From Plantago major (lineage: Eukaryota; Streptophyta; Magnoliopsida; Lamiales; Plantaginaceae): a stretch of DNA of 64,000 nt. Each line of letters starts with the position of its first letter. Within the stretch, counting starts at the first letter, position 1. Made by a program: the position numbers and the translations under genes. Shown piece after piece: positions 1 to 11,140 of this stretch. Location: the NCBI GenBank assembly GCA_026545765.1, contig CM048841.1:93949352-94013351 (forward strand), given 5' to 3'. The notes under the pieces were generated by a model. That model searched no databases, had not been told where the DNA came from, and saw nothing but the letters and a program-made list of their open reading frames with translations.

Positions 1-1045
1 AACAGCGAGAAAGGAGACTGGTTCAAACATGAACATATTTCATACTGTTGTAAGAACTTGAAGCTTCTGTGAAACTGGAGTAGTTCCAATCTGCTTGCAT
101 TCCGTTTGTCCTCGTCGTCGTCCCTAAGGAAAGGGCTACATGGTAATGACAGATACTGAGAAGTGAGCACAACTATACATCTCCAACTGATACTCAAAAC
201 ACCAAACTACATATCCAAACTTGCCATCAAACTAAACCAAAAACGAAAGCAGAACATATGTACATTCCCAAATCTAGTTTAACACTGCACTTACAGAATG
301 AGACTTATAAATACTTGTTTGGCTGCTCAATCTCCCAGAAGACATGATTAAACTACTCTCTTTTTCCTGGGAAATATCATTAAAGTGCTGAAACAGTGAA
401 AAGACAGAAAATGATGGGTGATTATTAGGATAAAAATATATGCAGGTGATTAGCACTAATCAGTTTATGCTAATTAAATACTTAAGGCAGTGACTAGGCA
501 ACACCATGACCTCCTCCCAAGGGGTGATTGGTCAAGTTGATGCACTAAGTAGTCAATTAGATTTGTTTATGGTGTTAACAGCATGATAAAGCAAGCACCT
601 TCACGGTAATCCAAAATCAAAGTACGAATCATTGCTTTGTTAATTCTTAATAATGTTAATAAACAAGTACTAATAGTCATGTTTAGCTCTTTTGCTTTAT
701 TGGAATTTGATTAGACTGAATCTTAAAGCTGATCTTGCCCCTTTAGCTTCATGCTGGGGCCGGGCCAAGCATTATCGCGTGCGATATCATATCAACGTTG
801 ATACAATGCGGTTCATTGACAATCTTGATAATGATTCAGCTCCTTGTGAGTCGAGACCTTGCACTTTGTATTTTGTCTTACGAATTATGTCCTTTAGTAT
901 TCTAGTATGTGTTTTAGTGTTTTTTTTTTATGCGTTTAGGTATTTTGTTATGTTTATATATAATAATATGCGTAAAATGTATGAAGCTGGAGGAAAACTA
1001 AGCGTCTAAGGATATTTTAGGGTATTAAATTTGATCACTATATCA
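1..1045. other. Intergenic, no gene seen
   Basis: AT-rich sequence with no ORF that resembles a known protein and no convincing splice structure. The reading frame at 692-1009 lacks an ATG at its start and has a composition like non-coding DNA, so I do not call it. Confidence 0.5.
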
Positions 1046-1314
1046 TACTTCCTACATTCTTTTCAAAATTTTCCACTTTGCCATTTAGGTATTGTTGATT
1101 AAATGATTTCCACTTTCCATTTATGGAACCAACCTCATGATAGATACCGTTACACCTCCACTTATTTACATAAATATGCCACACAATTAAACAATAACAA
1201 ACCAATTTAGATACATAATCTAGGGGTCACATTTGTACTTGTTGTACTTTATGCTACTTTTTTAATATTTGTGAGAAATCAGAGTGGAAAACTTCTAAAA
1301 GAATGGAGGGAGTA
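1046..1314. mobile_element. Stowaway-like MITE (degenerate)
   Basis: The left end reads tacttcctacattctttt and the right end is its inverted complement, gaatggagggagta, with matching sequence further in (ttttccacttt / agagtggaaaa). The size of about 270 bp and the CTCCCTCC-type terminus fit plant Stowaway-like MITEs. There is no coding capacity. Confidence 0.65.
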
Positions 1315-2520
1315 TATTATTGGAAACCATGATTTTAAGATTCAATCAAATTCTCGAGATGCTAACTACCTTTGGTGTGGTTACCTACCATTTACCAAAG
1401 TCATGTCTTGATCTAGAACCACAACATGTAAGTGCTGGCAAATTTAATCCAGACCTGAAATCCGATCTGGAAATAATACGATGTGAGTCTGAAAGTTGAC
1501 CTGGAAAATACTAAGGTCAACCATCCAAACATTTACCCGAGACCCGATCCAAAATCATCCGAGACACCTAATCAGTTTGACTGAATCATCCGATCATAAA
1601 TTACCTGAATTCACCCGATTCAAAATTATCCGAATTAAAGTTGTAAAAGTTCGAATATGATTCTTATAATTAAGGTTAAGATGAGCCAAAAAAGTATTAG
1701 AAGATTGGAGTAAATTAAATATATTGTACTTATCTTAAGAGAATTTCAAAATTGGCGTATTTCAATGTCCAAATCCGAACAACAATTTATCCGAAACTGA
1801 TTCCAAACCGAACAAAATCCGAATTCGAACAATATCCTATCCGAACTCGATCTGAAATAAGTTACAGACCCAAACAATCTGATCTGAACTGAACCGACCC
1901 AAATTCGATCCAACTGACAACATCGAGCATTAGTGTTGAGGGATGGTTTTGAGCTAGATCACCTTAAAACTTCTAAACTGTTGTCGCTCACGCTTTATAC
2001 CGCATGACGCTTTTAGTGTGCTTTATGTCGCTTTTACATTATTTAGTTTACTTTTACGGTTTTTTTAACTCGCACAACCATAATTTGCATTTCTAAATAG
2101 TTACGAGTTGGTATACTTTTATAATTTCATCTTATATACATGTAGAATTTATATGTCACACATTATTTTTAATTTAAAAAATATTTTTGAAACGTATAAA
2201 GTATTTAATACAGATAAAATATGTTTTATGTAAGTATTGCAACGCGTTTTGAGGCGCTCGCATATTCATATTTTTTTAAGTTTAACGCTTTTCGACTTAC
2301 GCTTCCGCTTGAGGTGTCGTCCTCTAGGTTATCTAGGTTTTGAGACAAAAACAACAGGCGATCAAAGCTGCCCAGTTAGGAGTTTAGAGAATTTTCCCAA
2401 ATTTGCATTCTTTTTCTTTTTGCTTTCTCTTTCACCCACTCCTCCCTTTTTGTTCTTCTTCTTTTCTTTCGTCTCCATCTTTTCTTTCTGAATAGAATAA
2501 TCTAAAATCTCATTTCGAAC
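1315..2520. other. Intergenic, repeat-like AT-rich DNA
   Basis: From about 1440 to 1930 short words such as atccga and cgatcc recur many times, as seen in decayed inverted-repeat transposons. From about 1980 to 2310 the words cgctt and acgctt recur. I see no coding region. The last 100 bases are pyrimidine-rich and lead into the 5' UTR of the next gene. Confidence 0.4.
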
Positions 2521-2526
2521 AGCCTA

Positions 2527-2528
<2 letters not shown>

Positions 2529-2563
<35 letters not shown>
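2529..2563 (+). repeat. (CT)n microsatellite in 5' UTR of gene A
   Basis: An uninterrupted CT dinucleotide run sits just upstream of a likely 5' UTR donor (tttcag|gtgagc near 2618). CT-rich leaders are common in plant 5' UTRs. Confidence 0.8.
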
Positions 2564-2566
<3 letters not shown>

Positions 2567-2934
2567 AGAAAGAATCTATGATTTCTGTTTCAAGAAAGAT
2601 CAGGAACCTTTGTTTCAGGTGAGCTCGAATTCTCTCGCTTAATGTCCGATTATTGATTCTAAATGCACAATTTTCCTTGCTTTTATCTGTCGTATCAGTA
2701 GCTAGGGTTTTATAATTGCTGCTCCTATGATATGAATGTTCCAATAGCAGGTTAATTCAAGCTGTAATTGAAGCTCTCGAATAGCCTTACTGTGGTGTTG
2801 AATCAAAAATTTTATACTACTGTTGCTTCCTTGTCTTTCAAATGTTTAGCTGACAAAAGTTGTCATTTTTACCATTTTAGCTGAGAACTCATAGTGAACC
2901 ACACTCGGCAGTAGTTGTGTAGTGGGTTTTAGAC

Positions 2935-5904
2935 ATGGATGATCGACAACCACAACGGGATTTGCCATATAATGGGGGTTTGGCTGTAAAACCAGTTGCT
3001 TCTGCATGGAGGTATAGTTGCTAACTTGTAGTCTTCCTTTTGTTCAGAGTAATTTGGGATTTCGTAATACTAATCCTTTTTGCTTGATGTAACTTCGCAG
3101 GGGAAGGTGGAAAATCCCAATCCGGAATATAGATATAAATGTTGCAGCTCATATATCAAGCAAAGCGTGCTCAATAGTCTCGGAAGTAGCAAGTACAATG
3201 TCGAATTCTCTGTGCTTGGAAGTATGTTCACGGGGTGATGTATGGCCACCCTGCTTTAAAAATGTGCCGCCTACAGAGTTTAGCATCGACCTATTCTTCT
3301 TTTCGGAGGGAAGGTCTGAATTCTTAAAACAACTTAAATTTTTAGATCTTTTTTTCATCTCAATTATTGCTTCCCTCATTTATATTGAGTGTGTATTACA
3401 GAGATGAAATTGTTCTGGATAGCTTGCTGAATGATGCAATATGTCATGATTTTGCTCTTAATGCCAAACTTGGTGAAGTGAGACTGCTGATCTTTAGTTC
3501 TTTACTACTGCCGGAGAAGCTTCACAGTGAGTCTGAGCCTTGTGAACTTGTGGATGTAGATTTGTAATTTATCTTAAGAGCATACTTAACGCTATCACAC
3601 TCCATTAAATTTGCAGAGTTTCAAGGGAAATTTTATTTCTGGGGACTCTTCATGGGACAAGGTGTTGCTTTCAGTAATAGAGTAGATTCTGATGTTGGAG
3701 AAAGCCCGGGTTTATCTTTAAATCCAGGCAAGAGCAGGATGCCTAAGGATAAGGGGAGTCCAATAGATACTTCTAACGATGGCAAAACTTGTAAGTTTCC
3801 AGAGCTAATTTTTTAGCATGCATGTGTTCAGAACAGTGTACTACTATTTTTCTCAATCTACGTTACCATTCAAATATAGGCTTTACATCATGCAAATCAC
3901 ATTGCTGAATGGTTTTGTCATTTTTATACCAGTAGTTATTTTATGAATCCATCCAAGAGCAAACTACATCCAGTCTTGTTTGCCCAAATGAATAAATACT
4001 ATTTGACCAAGAATGTAAATTCATACTCACTGCCTTTGTTTACTCATCTCTTTTCCCCTTCAAAAAAAAAAAAAAAAAAAAAAAAAAGAGTAAAGGAAAA
4101 ACACATCAGAAGTTCGGTTGTTTACTCTTGCATTAAATATATCTCCCTTGAACCTTAGTATTATGTACCTCTTCTTTTTTGCCTCAGTTTACGTGAAATA
4201 CATATCAATGCTTGCTTTATGATGGATGAGATGGCTTTTTTGAGAGTTTCATTTGTGTTTTACCTTTTTTTCTTACCTGGAGATTAGCAAAGAGTAGTGA
4301 TCAAGTCGAGAGAAGAGGAAGACGACTAGACGAGGCTTGGGCCCATGCAAAACCCTTGGATGAACTGAGACAGAAGACACAATGCAAGTATTGTGATTTC
4401 ATTTCTGAACATGGTGGTATTTCACGTTTGAAGGCACATTTGGCTGGAGAGAACCCACGTGTACCGCAGTGCAATAAGGTCTCCGCCGAAGTAAAAAAGG
4501 CTATGGCTTGTTGGTATAATAAATGGGTGACAAACACTAAAGCTCTTTGGGTGACAGGGTCCCAAGGTATCTCATGAATGATTCAGTAAGATAATGTGTA
4601 CTGGTTTAGTGCTTATTCTTATTGTAGGTTAGAAACACAGCTAAGAAACTAAATATGGCTTAGCGTGCAACCTGTGATGTGCAGTCACTCCTAAAGATCA
4701 GTTGTAGTTGCTCTATGTTTGTAGGCTGTTGGTACTCCCAGATAGTGTGCATCGATACATGGCATGTGACATCCAAACTTAGAAGATAAAAAGGAATTAT
4801 GTCAAATGCATATAAAGAAACAGTCTGTATATATTGGTGCGTCGTGGCTTGCTATTTAAAGTAACGGACTGCATAATAATTTTATGCACTACTCTGTATG
4901 ATTTACTAGGTATCGCCTCATATTTGCACGTCAGAGTGATAGATTCTTCAGTTATGACATACTTTTTTTTTTTAATCTTTCATTCTTTTCTTTTTCTTTC
5001 CAAAAATTTGTCTTCGCCATCTTTAGATTGTCTGTCATTTTTGTTTTTAACACGGATGAGTTAAGCCCTTCCAACAGAGTCTTGTGTTAATGACATTTCT
5101 CTTTCTTGTTCTCCCCTCCCCGAAGCCATGTGTTGTTAAATTAGCATGGTTTTTGTTGCTCAGGAAGATCACCGGCAATTCCTAAAAAAAGAAGGGAAGA
5201 AGATGATGCTTGGGAGCATGCTATCAAATTAGATGTGGAGGGACACCGGACAAAATGTTCGTATTGTGGTTTCATTTCTGAACATGGAGGAATTACACGT
5301 ATGAGGGTTCATTTGGCAGGTGGTCATAAGCACTTGGGAGGTTGTCCTAATGTACCCCCACACATTAGAACTTCCATGTTTGAAGGGATCGGTAAAACTA
5401 AGAAAAAGACAAAGGGCGTAAGCATGGAGACTGTTGAAAAAGACCAACAAGGTAAGTCCAGGGGTTTTTTTTGCGTTTATGGACCATATTGCGGTATTAT
5501 GGCTTCCACTTAGCTTCTTCTATCTAGATATAATAATAAGCAGACACAGCGAAGCATCTCCGTAAGTCCTTATAAGGTGCTTCTAAAAGTTCTCAGAAAC
5601 AACCTTGCTAAACATCACGTTCTTTGCAACTTGCTAGTCTTTCTTACGAACTGAATTACTTCTATTTACACGAGTGCAAAAGCTACAACTTGACATGTGT
5701 TTTTCCTTCCTAGAGGCTGCGAGGACACGAGAATTTCATTGGACAGACAGCCGAGGCCGCATTCTCCATGAAGCTTTTGAAGACGTCAAGAAAACTAGTT
5801 TGAAAGCAAGTCTCCAGAAATTACTAGACAAGAAGAAAACTGAGTTGCTTAAAATGCAGTCTGAAATCCAGTCACTCGAAATTCAGTTATCGTTGCTGCC
5901 TTAA
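2935..5904 (+). CDS. Gene A: AIPP2-like SPOC-like domain protein with two BED zinc fingers
   Basis: Model: join(2935..3011, 3101..3313, 3402..3526, 3617..3790, 4288..4566, 5164..5451, 5714..5904), 448 aa. All junctions are GT-AG and phases agree. A non-coding exon likely precedes it (acceptor near 2880). Residues ~24-155 match the SPOC-like domain of AIPP2-type proteins as I recall it: W-R-G-R-W start, SSKA helix, DVWPP, FSIDLFFFSE, VRLLIFSS, LPEKLH and FYFWGLFMG. Two plant BED fingers follow: C229, C232, H247, C258 and C321, C324, H339, C350. Each has the upstream AW.HA aromatic motif and its own exon. The last exon encodes a short Lys/Glu-rich coiled coil (KKKTELLKMQSEIQSLEIQL). AIPP2 family members act with a BAH protein and the Pol II CTD phosphatase CPL2 in H3K27me3-linked silencing; a similar nuclear role here is inferred. 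The BED fusion is unusual. Gene C is a close paralogue. Confidence 0.87.
4062..4087. repeat. Poly(A) tract in an intron of gene A
   Basis: A run of about 25 A inside the intron between exons 4 and 5. It could be the tail of a decayed retroposon or a simple repeat. I could not define an element body upstream. Confidence 0.5.
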
Positions 5905-6406
5905 CGATTCAATATCATTTCAACAATCAAACCAACATTTGATCTAGATCCGACCATGTGGAAACAAATGAATGTTTACTGCTGTAAGTTTGAGTTTGAT
6001 ATTCTGTGGGGAGCTATTGATATCAGCGTGACATTGTAGCAAGTTTGGAATTTTACTTCAGGAAATGACAGTCTTGCTTCTAAGCATTTGTGTTCTGTTT
6101 GGCTGTTGATCCTATGAAATTGTATTGAAGTAAAATTACTTCAGTAACATATGAGCCTTTATTTCTGATTTTACATAAAATTTCTCCTGAAGTTTTCGTA
6201 CTTGTGAAATTCTCGAGTACTAAGAAAAATCATACTTCATCTGATATTATTTGAGAGTCTGTGACGGAGGGAGTATCGAGTACACTTTAATATTTTGGTG
6301 CATTTTCATTTAATTTCAGCGTTTTGCTATAAATCTTTTGCATACTTTACCTCGTTTTATAATTGGAAAATAGATCGAGTCACATTGTTTGTCAAATCTA
6401 ATCGGT

Positions 6407-6664
6407 ATGCTCCCTCTGTACCAGTTCAGTTGCTCAATTTTGCCATTTTGAGGTTTCGTTATAGTTGTTCAATTTCATTTATTTACCTTTTTAGGAAATT
6501 TTATAACGATTTTATATTATTCACTAATAATCCAATCAACTACTACTACTTTACTTACTTTATTTCTATCTTGAACCCACATGAAATATATAGTTACTTC
6601 AGAATACGATTCTTTATTTTAGGTGTTGAAAATTAAAGTGGACGGGTAGATGGGACGGAGGAAG
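6407..6664. mobile_element. Stowaway-like MITE
   Basis: The left end gctccctctgtacc pairs with the right end gggacggaggaag. Internal sequence is AT-rich and non-coding. It lies between genes A and B. A second TIR-like end (gacggagggagta) at about 6262-6275 suggests another decayed copy next to it. Confidence 0.6.
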
Positions 6665-6968
6665 TAGTTGTTAGGGTGGAACCAGTGACCTGTGTAGATT
6701 TCATGTAAATATCGAAAAGCAGGTTACATCTGGCAAAACGTTATGATGTTCAAAGATGCCTGCCAAAGAGAAGCAAAAGGAGCTAAACTGACGTCTGTTC
6801 ATTTAGTACACTCACTAGTGACTACAGCACCAAGAAATTGCAGAAAACTAGCTGCTATCGATGCCAATTGAACAAATTCCCAATGCTAATTGTTCTCCGT
6901 CGATCGATCTTCATTACAACCTAAAGTAGTAATTCAATTCAGGTAGCTGTGAGTAATTCCGTGTTTGA

Positions 6969-7010
6969 TTCTTCTTCTTCTTCTTCTTCTTCTTCTTCTT
7001 CTTCTTCTTT
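6969..7010 (+). repeat. (CTT)n microsatellite in gene B leader
   Basis: A trinucleotide CTT run of about 14 units lies 35-75 bases upstream of the gene B start codon, probably within its 5' UTR or promoter. Confidence 0.85.
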
Positions 7011-7043
7011 CGTGTTTGATTCATTTAACTGGGTTTCAGGGAA

Positions 7044-8968
7044 ATGTCGCATTCAAGATCCGAATTGCCACCCGAGTACGTGCCGGTAAGCTATTTGCAC
7101 CATTTCTTTCGTTTTTACCTCCTTCCCTTCTCATTTTGCCAATTTCATTTTTTTTCCTTTGTCAAATTATTTAATTCATCAATGCAAGTGTCTGTAATGT
7201 AGACGAATTAGGATTTTGATTGTCATATTAAGCAGTAATTTGATTCTTTTCAAGATTTCTGATCAAACTTGTTTATTACTTTACTGTTATATCTGGGTGT
7301 CGGACTCTGCCATTTCATGAAAAAGTTTCAATTTTTTTTTGCCTAAAATCAAGTATTCTACTGCTATGCCATAGTACCATACCCATGTTAGGTTGTCAAG
7401 TGTTCGATACCAGTATGCAAGGGGTCGGGTTGTCAAGTGGTCGACACGGGTATGCAAGGGGAATTGAAGAGTCCGGTAACATGGACTTGTAAATATTTCA
7501 ATCCTAATTTTTATCATCATCTTGAATATGATTATGGATACTTTATGTGGGACGAAATTGCCCGTTTGGAATTAGTTAGGTTTCAGAAAAAGATCATTGT
7601 TTACAGAATTATATACATGGAGAAAGTAAGATCATTAAAACCATCATCATCTTGAATAGCTAACATAGTTCGGTTGGTTTCTTGATGAGTTTTTTCATGA
7701 TATTAGCTCAATCACATTCAAGCTCTTGCATCTCCAGCCTCATTATTAGAGCACTTATACAAATCAGCATACACATCTGAATCGTCTTCGTCAAAGTGAA
7801 ATGTTATTACTTGTTGCACTAACCACTTTGAGTTTTGTATGATTCATGCAGGATAAGGACATACAGTGTCTTACCTGTGGTTCCAAAGAATGGCCTAATG
7901 CATTAATCTACTGTGCGGCGTGTTTAGGCCATGTTGTGCACGGGTAAGCTACATATAAATGTCTCAAGTGTCATTGCACGTGTGTTTGTTTGATTTGTAT
8001 CAAAGCGTTCTCCTGAGGCCTAACTTCAATCAATCCATCAAGCATTTAAACTAAACTCGTGCTAAGAGAGCACACAACACATGAGGTTTTTCCAAAATAA
8101 CAAGACTGCCAGACCTTTTTACATCACTTAAAAACCGAACTCAATTTGTTTCAATACACAGCTTGTGGCATGTTAAATTTTATGTCTCTCGCATTTACTT
8201 TATTTTCCTTTCAGCTACTGTCTCCCTAATATACCAGAAAATTTGGATGAATATGTTGTTTGGCATTGTGATGATTGTGAGATGAAGAGGCAAGACAAAT
8301 CCAAATCGACGGAAATTGTAACGGTGCAAGACCAAGTAGGTGAGGGTAGCACACAACACTTGTTGGTTGAATATGTTGAGCCACCGAGCAAGTCATCCGT
8401 TCCTACAAAACTAAGTAAGAAACATGATGATCTTATGGAAATGATGAGAAAGAGATGCCCGAGTGTAAGCTCAGAAGGACAAGAGCAAGTAAATGAGCAC
8501 CAAGTACATGGTGGTAGCACACAACACATGCTAGTAGAACATGCTGATTCACTGAACAAGTATTTTCCTACAAAATTAAGTAAGAAACATGATGATCTAA
8601 TGAACATAATGAGAAAGACATGCTTGAGCGTAAGCTCGGAAGGTTGTCCTGGTTTGTCACCACAAGCCAACAATAGTGAAGGTCGGCCTAAAAAAAGAAG
8701 AAAGAAGAAAAGTAGAAAGAGGGATGAGGCATGGGTCCATGCCAAATCATTGGATAAATCCGGTGTGAAGACAATGTGCAAGTTTTGTAGGTTTGTTTCG
8801 TCGTATGGTGGTATTGCAAGGCTTAAGGACCATTTAGCTGGAGAAAATCCTCTTGTTCCAGGTTGTCCTAAGGTATCAGAAGAAGTTAAAGAAAGTATGG
8901 TTCAGTGGTATAATGATAGGGTAAAGAAGAATGCCAATAGCCTTTCTGGTGATGCAGAACTAAGGTAA
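7044..8968 (+). CDS. Gene B: PHD finger plus BED zinc finger protein
   Basis: Model: join(7044..7085, 7852..7943, 8215..8968), 295 aa; GT-AG introns and consistent phases. The N-terminus holds a PHD finger with a full C4HC3 set: C20, C23, C35, C38, H44, C47, C63, C66, with W61 two residues before C63, as is typical of PHD folds. Residues 87-133 and 143-188 are a tandem duplication of about 47 residues (GSTQH..LVE, PTKLSKKHDDLM, SVSSEG). A basic nuclear-localisation-like stretch at 202-214 leads into one BED finger: C233, C236, H251, C262. AIPP2-type proteins carry a related PHD finger followed by a SPOC-like domain; here SPOC-like is absent and BED takes its place. The BED part is closely related to those of genes A and C. 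A donor-like aag|gtaata overlaps the stop, so a further 3' exon is possible. Histone reading is expected from the PHD finger but not shown. Confidence 0.85.
8339..8644 (+). repeat. Tandem intragenic duplication in gene B (2 x ~47 codons)
   Basis: Two in-frame copies (8339-8479 and 8507-8644) encode near-identical segments with the shared core KLSKKHDDLM. The copies are offset by 168 bases (56 codons), with one codon lost near the end of the second. The encoded segment is polar and probably disordered, and it links the PHD and BED parts. Confidence 0.85.
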
Positions 8969-9654
8969 TATATACTTCATGAGGATGCTTTAATATCGAA
9001 TTTTAAACCATTGGGAGATATATGTGTATTCTTGTGTTAATATCTTTTGTACTTGTGCCTCTTTCAAGGTAATTGTCAATCATATACCAGAGCCCTTTCA
9101 TGCAACTGGAGATACAGAGGCTGGCAGAGCTTGAAGAAAGCCGCTAAAATAGGTTTTCCTAAACATTGGAGAGAGCCAATTCCCGTGTAAATTTGGTATA
9201 GCTATAGTATGTGTTTAATGAGAGGCGGTGAGCCGATCAGTCACCTTATTTGGTCAAAATAATGTGGTTTGTCTAGTTAAATGCAGTCATTGAATAAGTA
9301 GGAATCTAATCTATGTAAATTTTCAAAGAATTATAGTGACTGACAGTAGTTTTGTCGAATATACTGTGAGTCTGTGAGTGTGAAAGTGGGCTGTGAATTG
9401 TGATTAAGGCCAGAAAATATGATACTTCCTTTACGATGTATCATGGAAAATCGCCATGGTTCAAGCTACCCAAGTCCAGTTCAGGACAAATCAACTACTA
9501 CACTGTAGGATTTCACAACTAAATAATGCTCTAGCAGGTAAAATGCGGTTTGCTATAAAATAATTCTCCATTGATCATACAAAAGCGTTGAAAACTGAAT
9601 TATGACCGCGATATTTATAGCCGTTTTGTCAACTAAGATATAATCATTCTTCTT

Positions 9655-9877
9655 CAGTTGTTCAGTTTTGATTTTTTCACAGTCATCAAAATTGAACTTT
9701 AATTACGAATTAATCTCAAATGTCAATAGCAAAATTTTCAATTAAACTATATAATTAAAATTTTGACCATAAATTTTCATGAGATAGTTCAATTAAAAAT
9801 TTACCATTACCGTTTGAGATTAATTCGTATTCAAAGTTCAATTTTGTTGACAGCAAAAAATCAAAACTGAACAACTG
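9655..9877. mobile_element. Foldback MITE with ~67-bp terminal inverted repeats
   Basis: The first ~67 bases, starting cagttgttcagttttgattt, are the near-perfect inverted complement of the last ~67, ending in ctgaacaactg. The 223-bp unit can fold into one long hairpin because the inner arms also pair. No coding capacity. The superfamily is not clear from the termini. Confidence 0.8.
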
Positions 9878-10218
9878 TTGCAGGATGGAGACAGTAAATG
9901 CAAACTAAACTATTTACGTCATACAAATCTAGGAACTCTTCTTTTTATATATATATATCTCATTAATATATTCATCGTCCCTACTATATCTGATAACTTT
10001 TTCATTCTTTATCATTTCTGTTTTATCTTTCATATTTACTCCATCTTTTATCATTTCCTCTCCAACAACAAATAATACTACTAGTAAATTATTATCTTTC
10101 TTAAAAGCAACGCCGAAAATAAAGTGGTCTAACGAAACGGGACGAACTCCAGTATCATTCTAACTTAGCAATAGAGTAAAATAAAGATAAGGTACTAACT
10201 AAAGAATAATAGAGAATA

Positions 10219-10345
10219 TACTCCCTCCACACCGAATTCAACTTTCCGCATTTTATTTTGGGACTTCCCGAGGGAAACTATCTCTCCTACTTCATCACCA
10301 TTCTCTTGCGAGAAGTTGAATTCAGGACGCAGCAGAGAGGAGTAT
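10219..10345. mobile_element. Short Stowaway-like MITE
   Basis: tactccctccacaccgaatt at the left pairs imperfectly with the right end, where gttgaattcaggac precedes agaggagta. About 127 bp, AT-rich, located upstream of gene C. Confidence 0.55.
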
Positions 10346-11140
10346 TAAATATGAAAAACAAATCTTCCAATTAATATATTCTCGTAGATTCTGTATGAAT
10401 CTAGGCGTTCGCACGCACCATATTGGCCAGTTCACATGATTTATGCATTTGATCTAATTTCCAAATACTCAACTAAAGGAAACCTTACACCAAAAGAGGC
10501 TTAAGTATTACCATAATCGAGTTTGTATGCTCCATCATGGCCAAAAGGCGGGTACGATGAGGATGTTAGTGATTACTATTTCACTTATTTGGCATGTAGG
10601 GAAACTGCAATTAATGTTATAATTGGTCGATTATATCATCATAATACCAACTCAAAAGTGAAAACAACTCACGTTTTCCTTCCCGTTTTGGCCATCTTTC
10701 ACACCAGTCCGGGTAAGAGCTTAATCCATTTCTGGAAGTTTTTCACTTTTACTCCTAATATAATTCATTCCACTAGGTAAAATAAAATCAAACACTTGAA
10801 ATAAATTCACTCAAAATTTTACTGTTTCAGCTTCTTCACAAAAACTCTCTGCAGAAACAACACCATTGTTGATTGTTCCTGTTCCATTGAGCTCTCATCT
10901 TGGTATGTATACCAACATTTCTTCACTAGTGCTTAAAGTTACCATTTTCTTGCTTTCTAGCTAGGGTTTTCGCTTTTTTACTCGATTCTAGGCCTAATCA
11001 CACTCCTTTTCAGCTCTATTTTGCAATTTTATACAGTACATGTTTTAGTCGATTCTAGGCCTAGTGTTTTTAGCTCTTAATTTTACTTGCCTAGTGAATT
11101 CCAGTTCTGCTAATTAGTACTCCGATTTAGCTTCTTAAAG

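Noticed and set aside
692..1009. 105-codon open frame
   Set aside because: No ATG start, no known motif and AT-rich non-coding composition.
2935..8968. Genes A and B as one PHD-SPOC-BED gene
   Set aside because: Gene A ends with a stop after a full coiled-coil exon and gene B has its own ATG, leader and MITE between them. The order SPOC then PHD would also be reversed relative to AIPP2.
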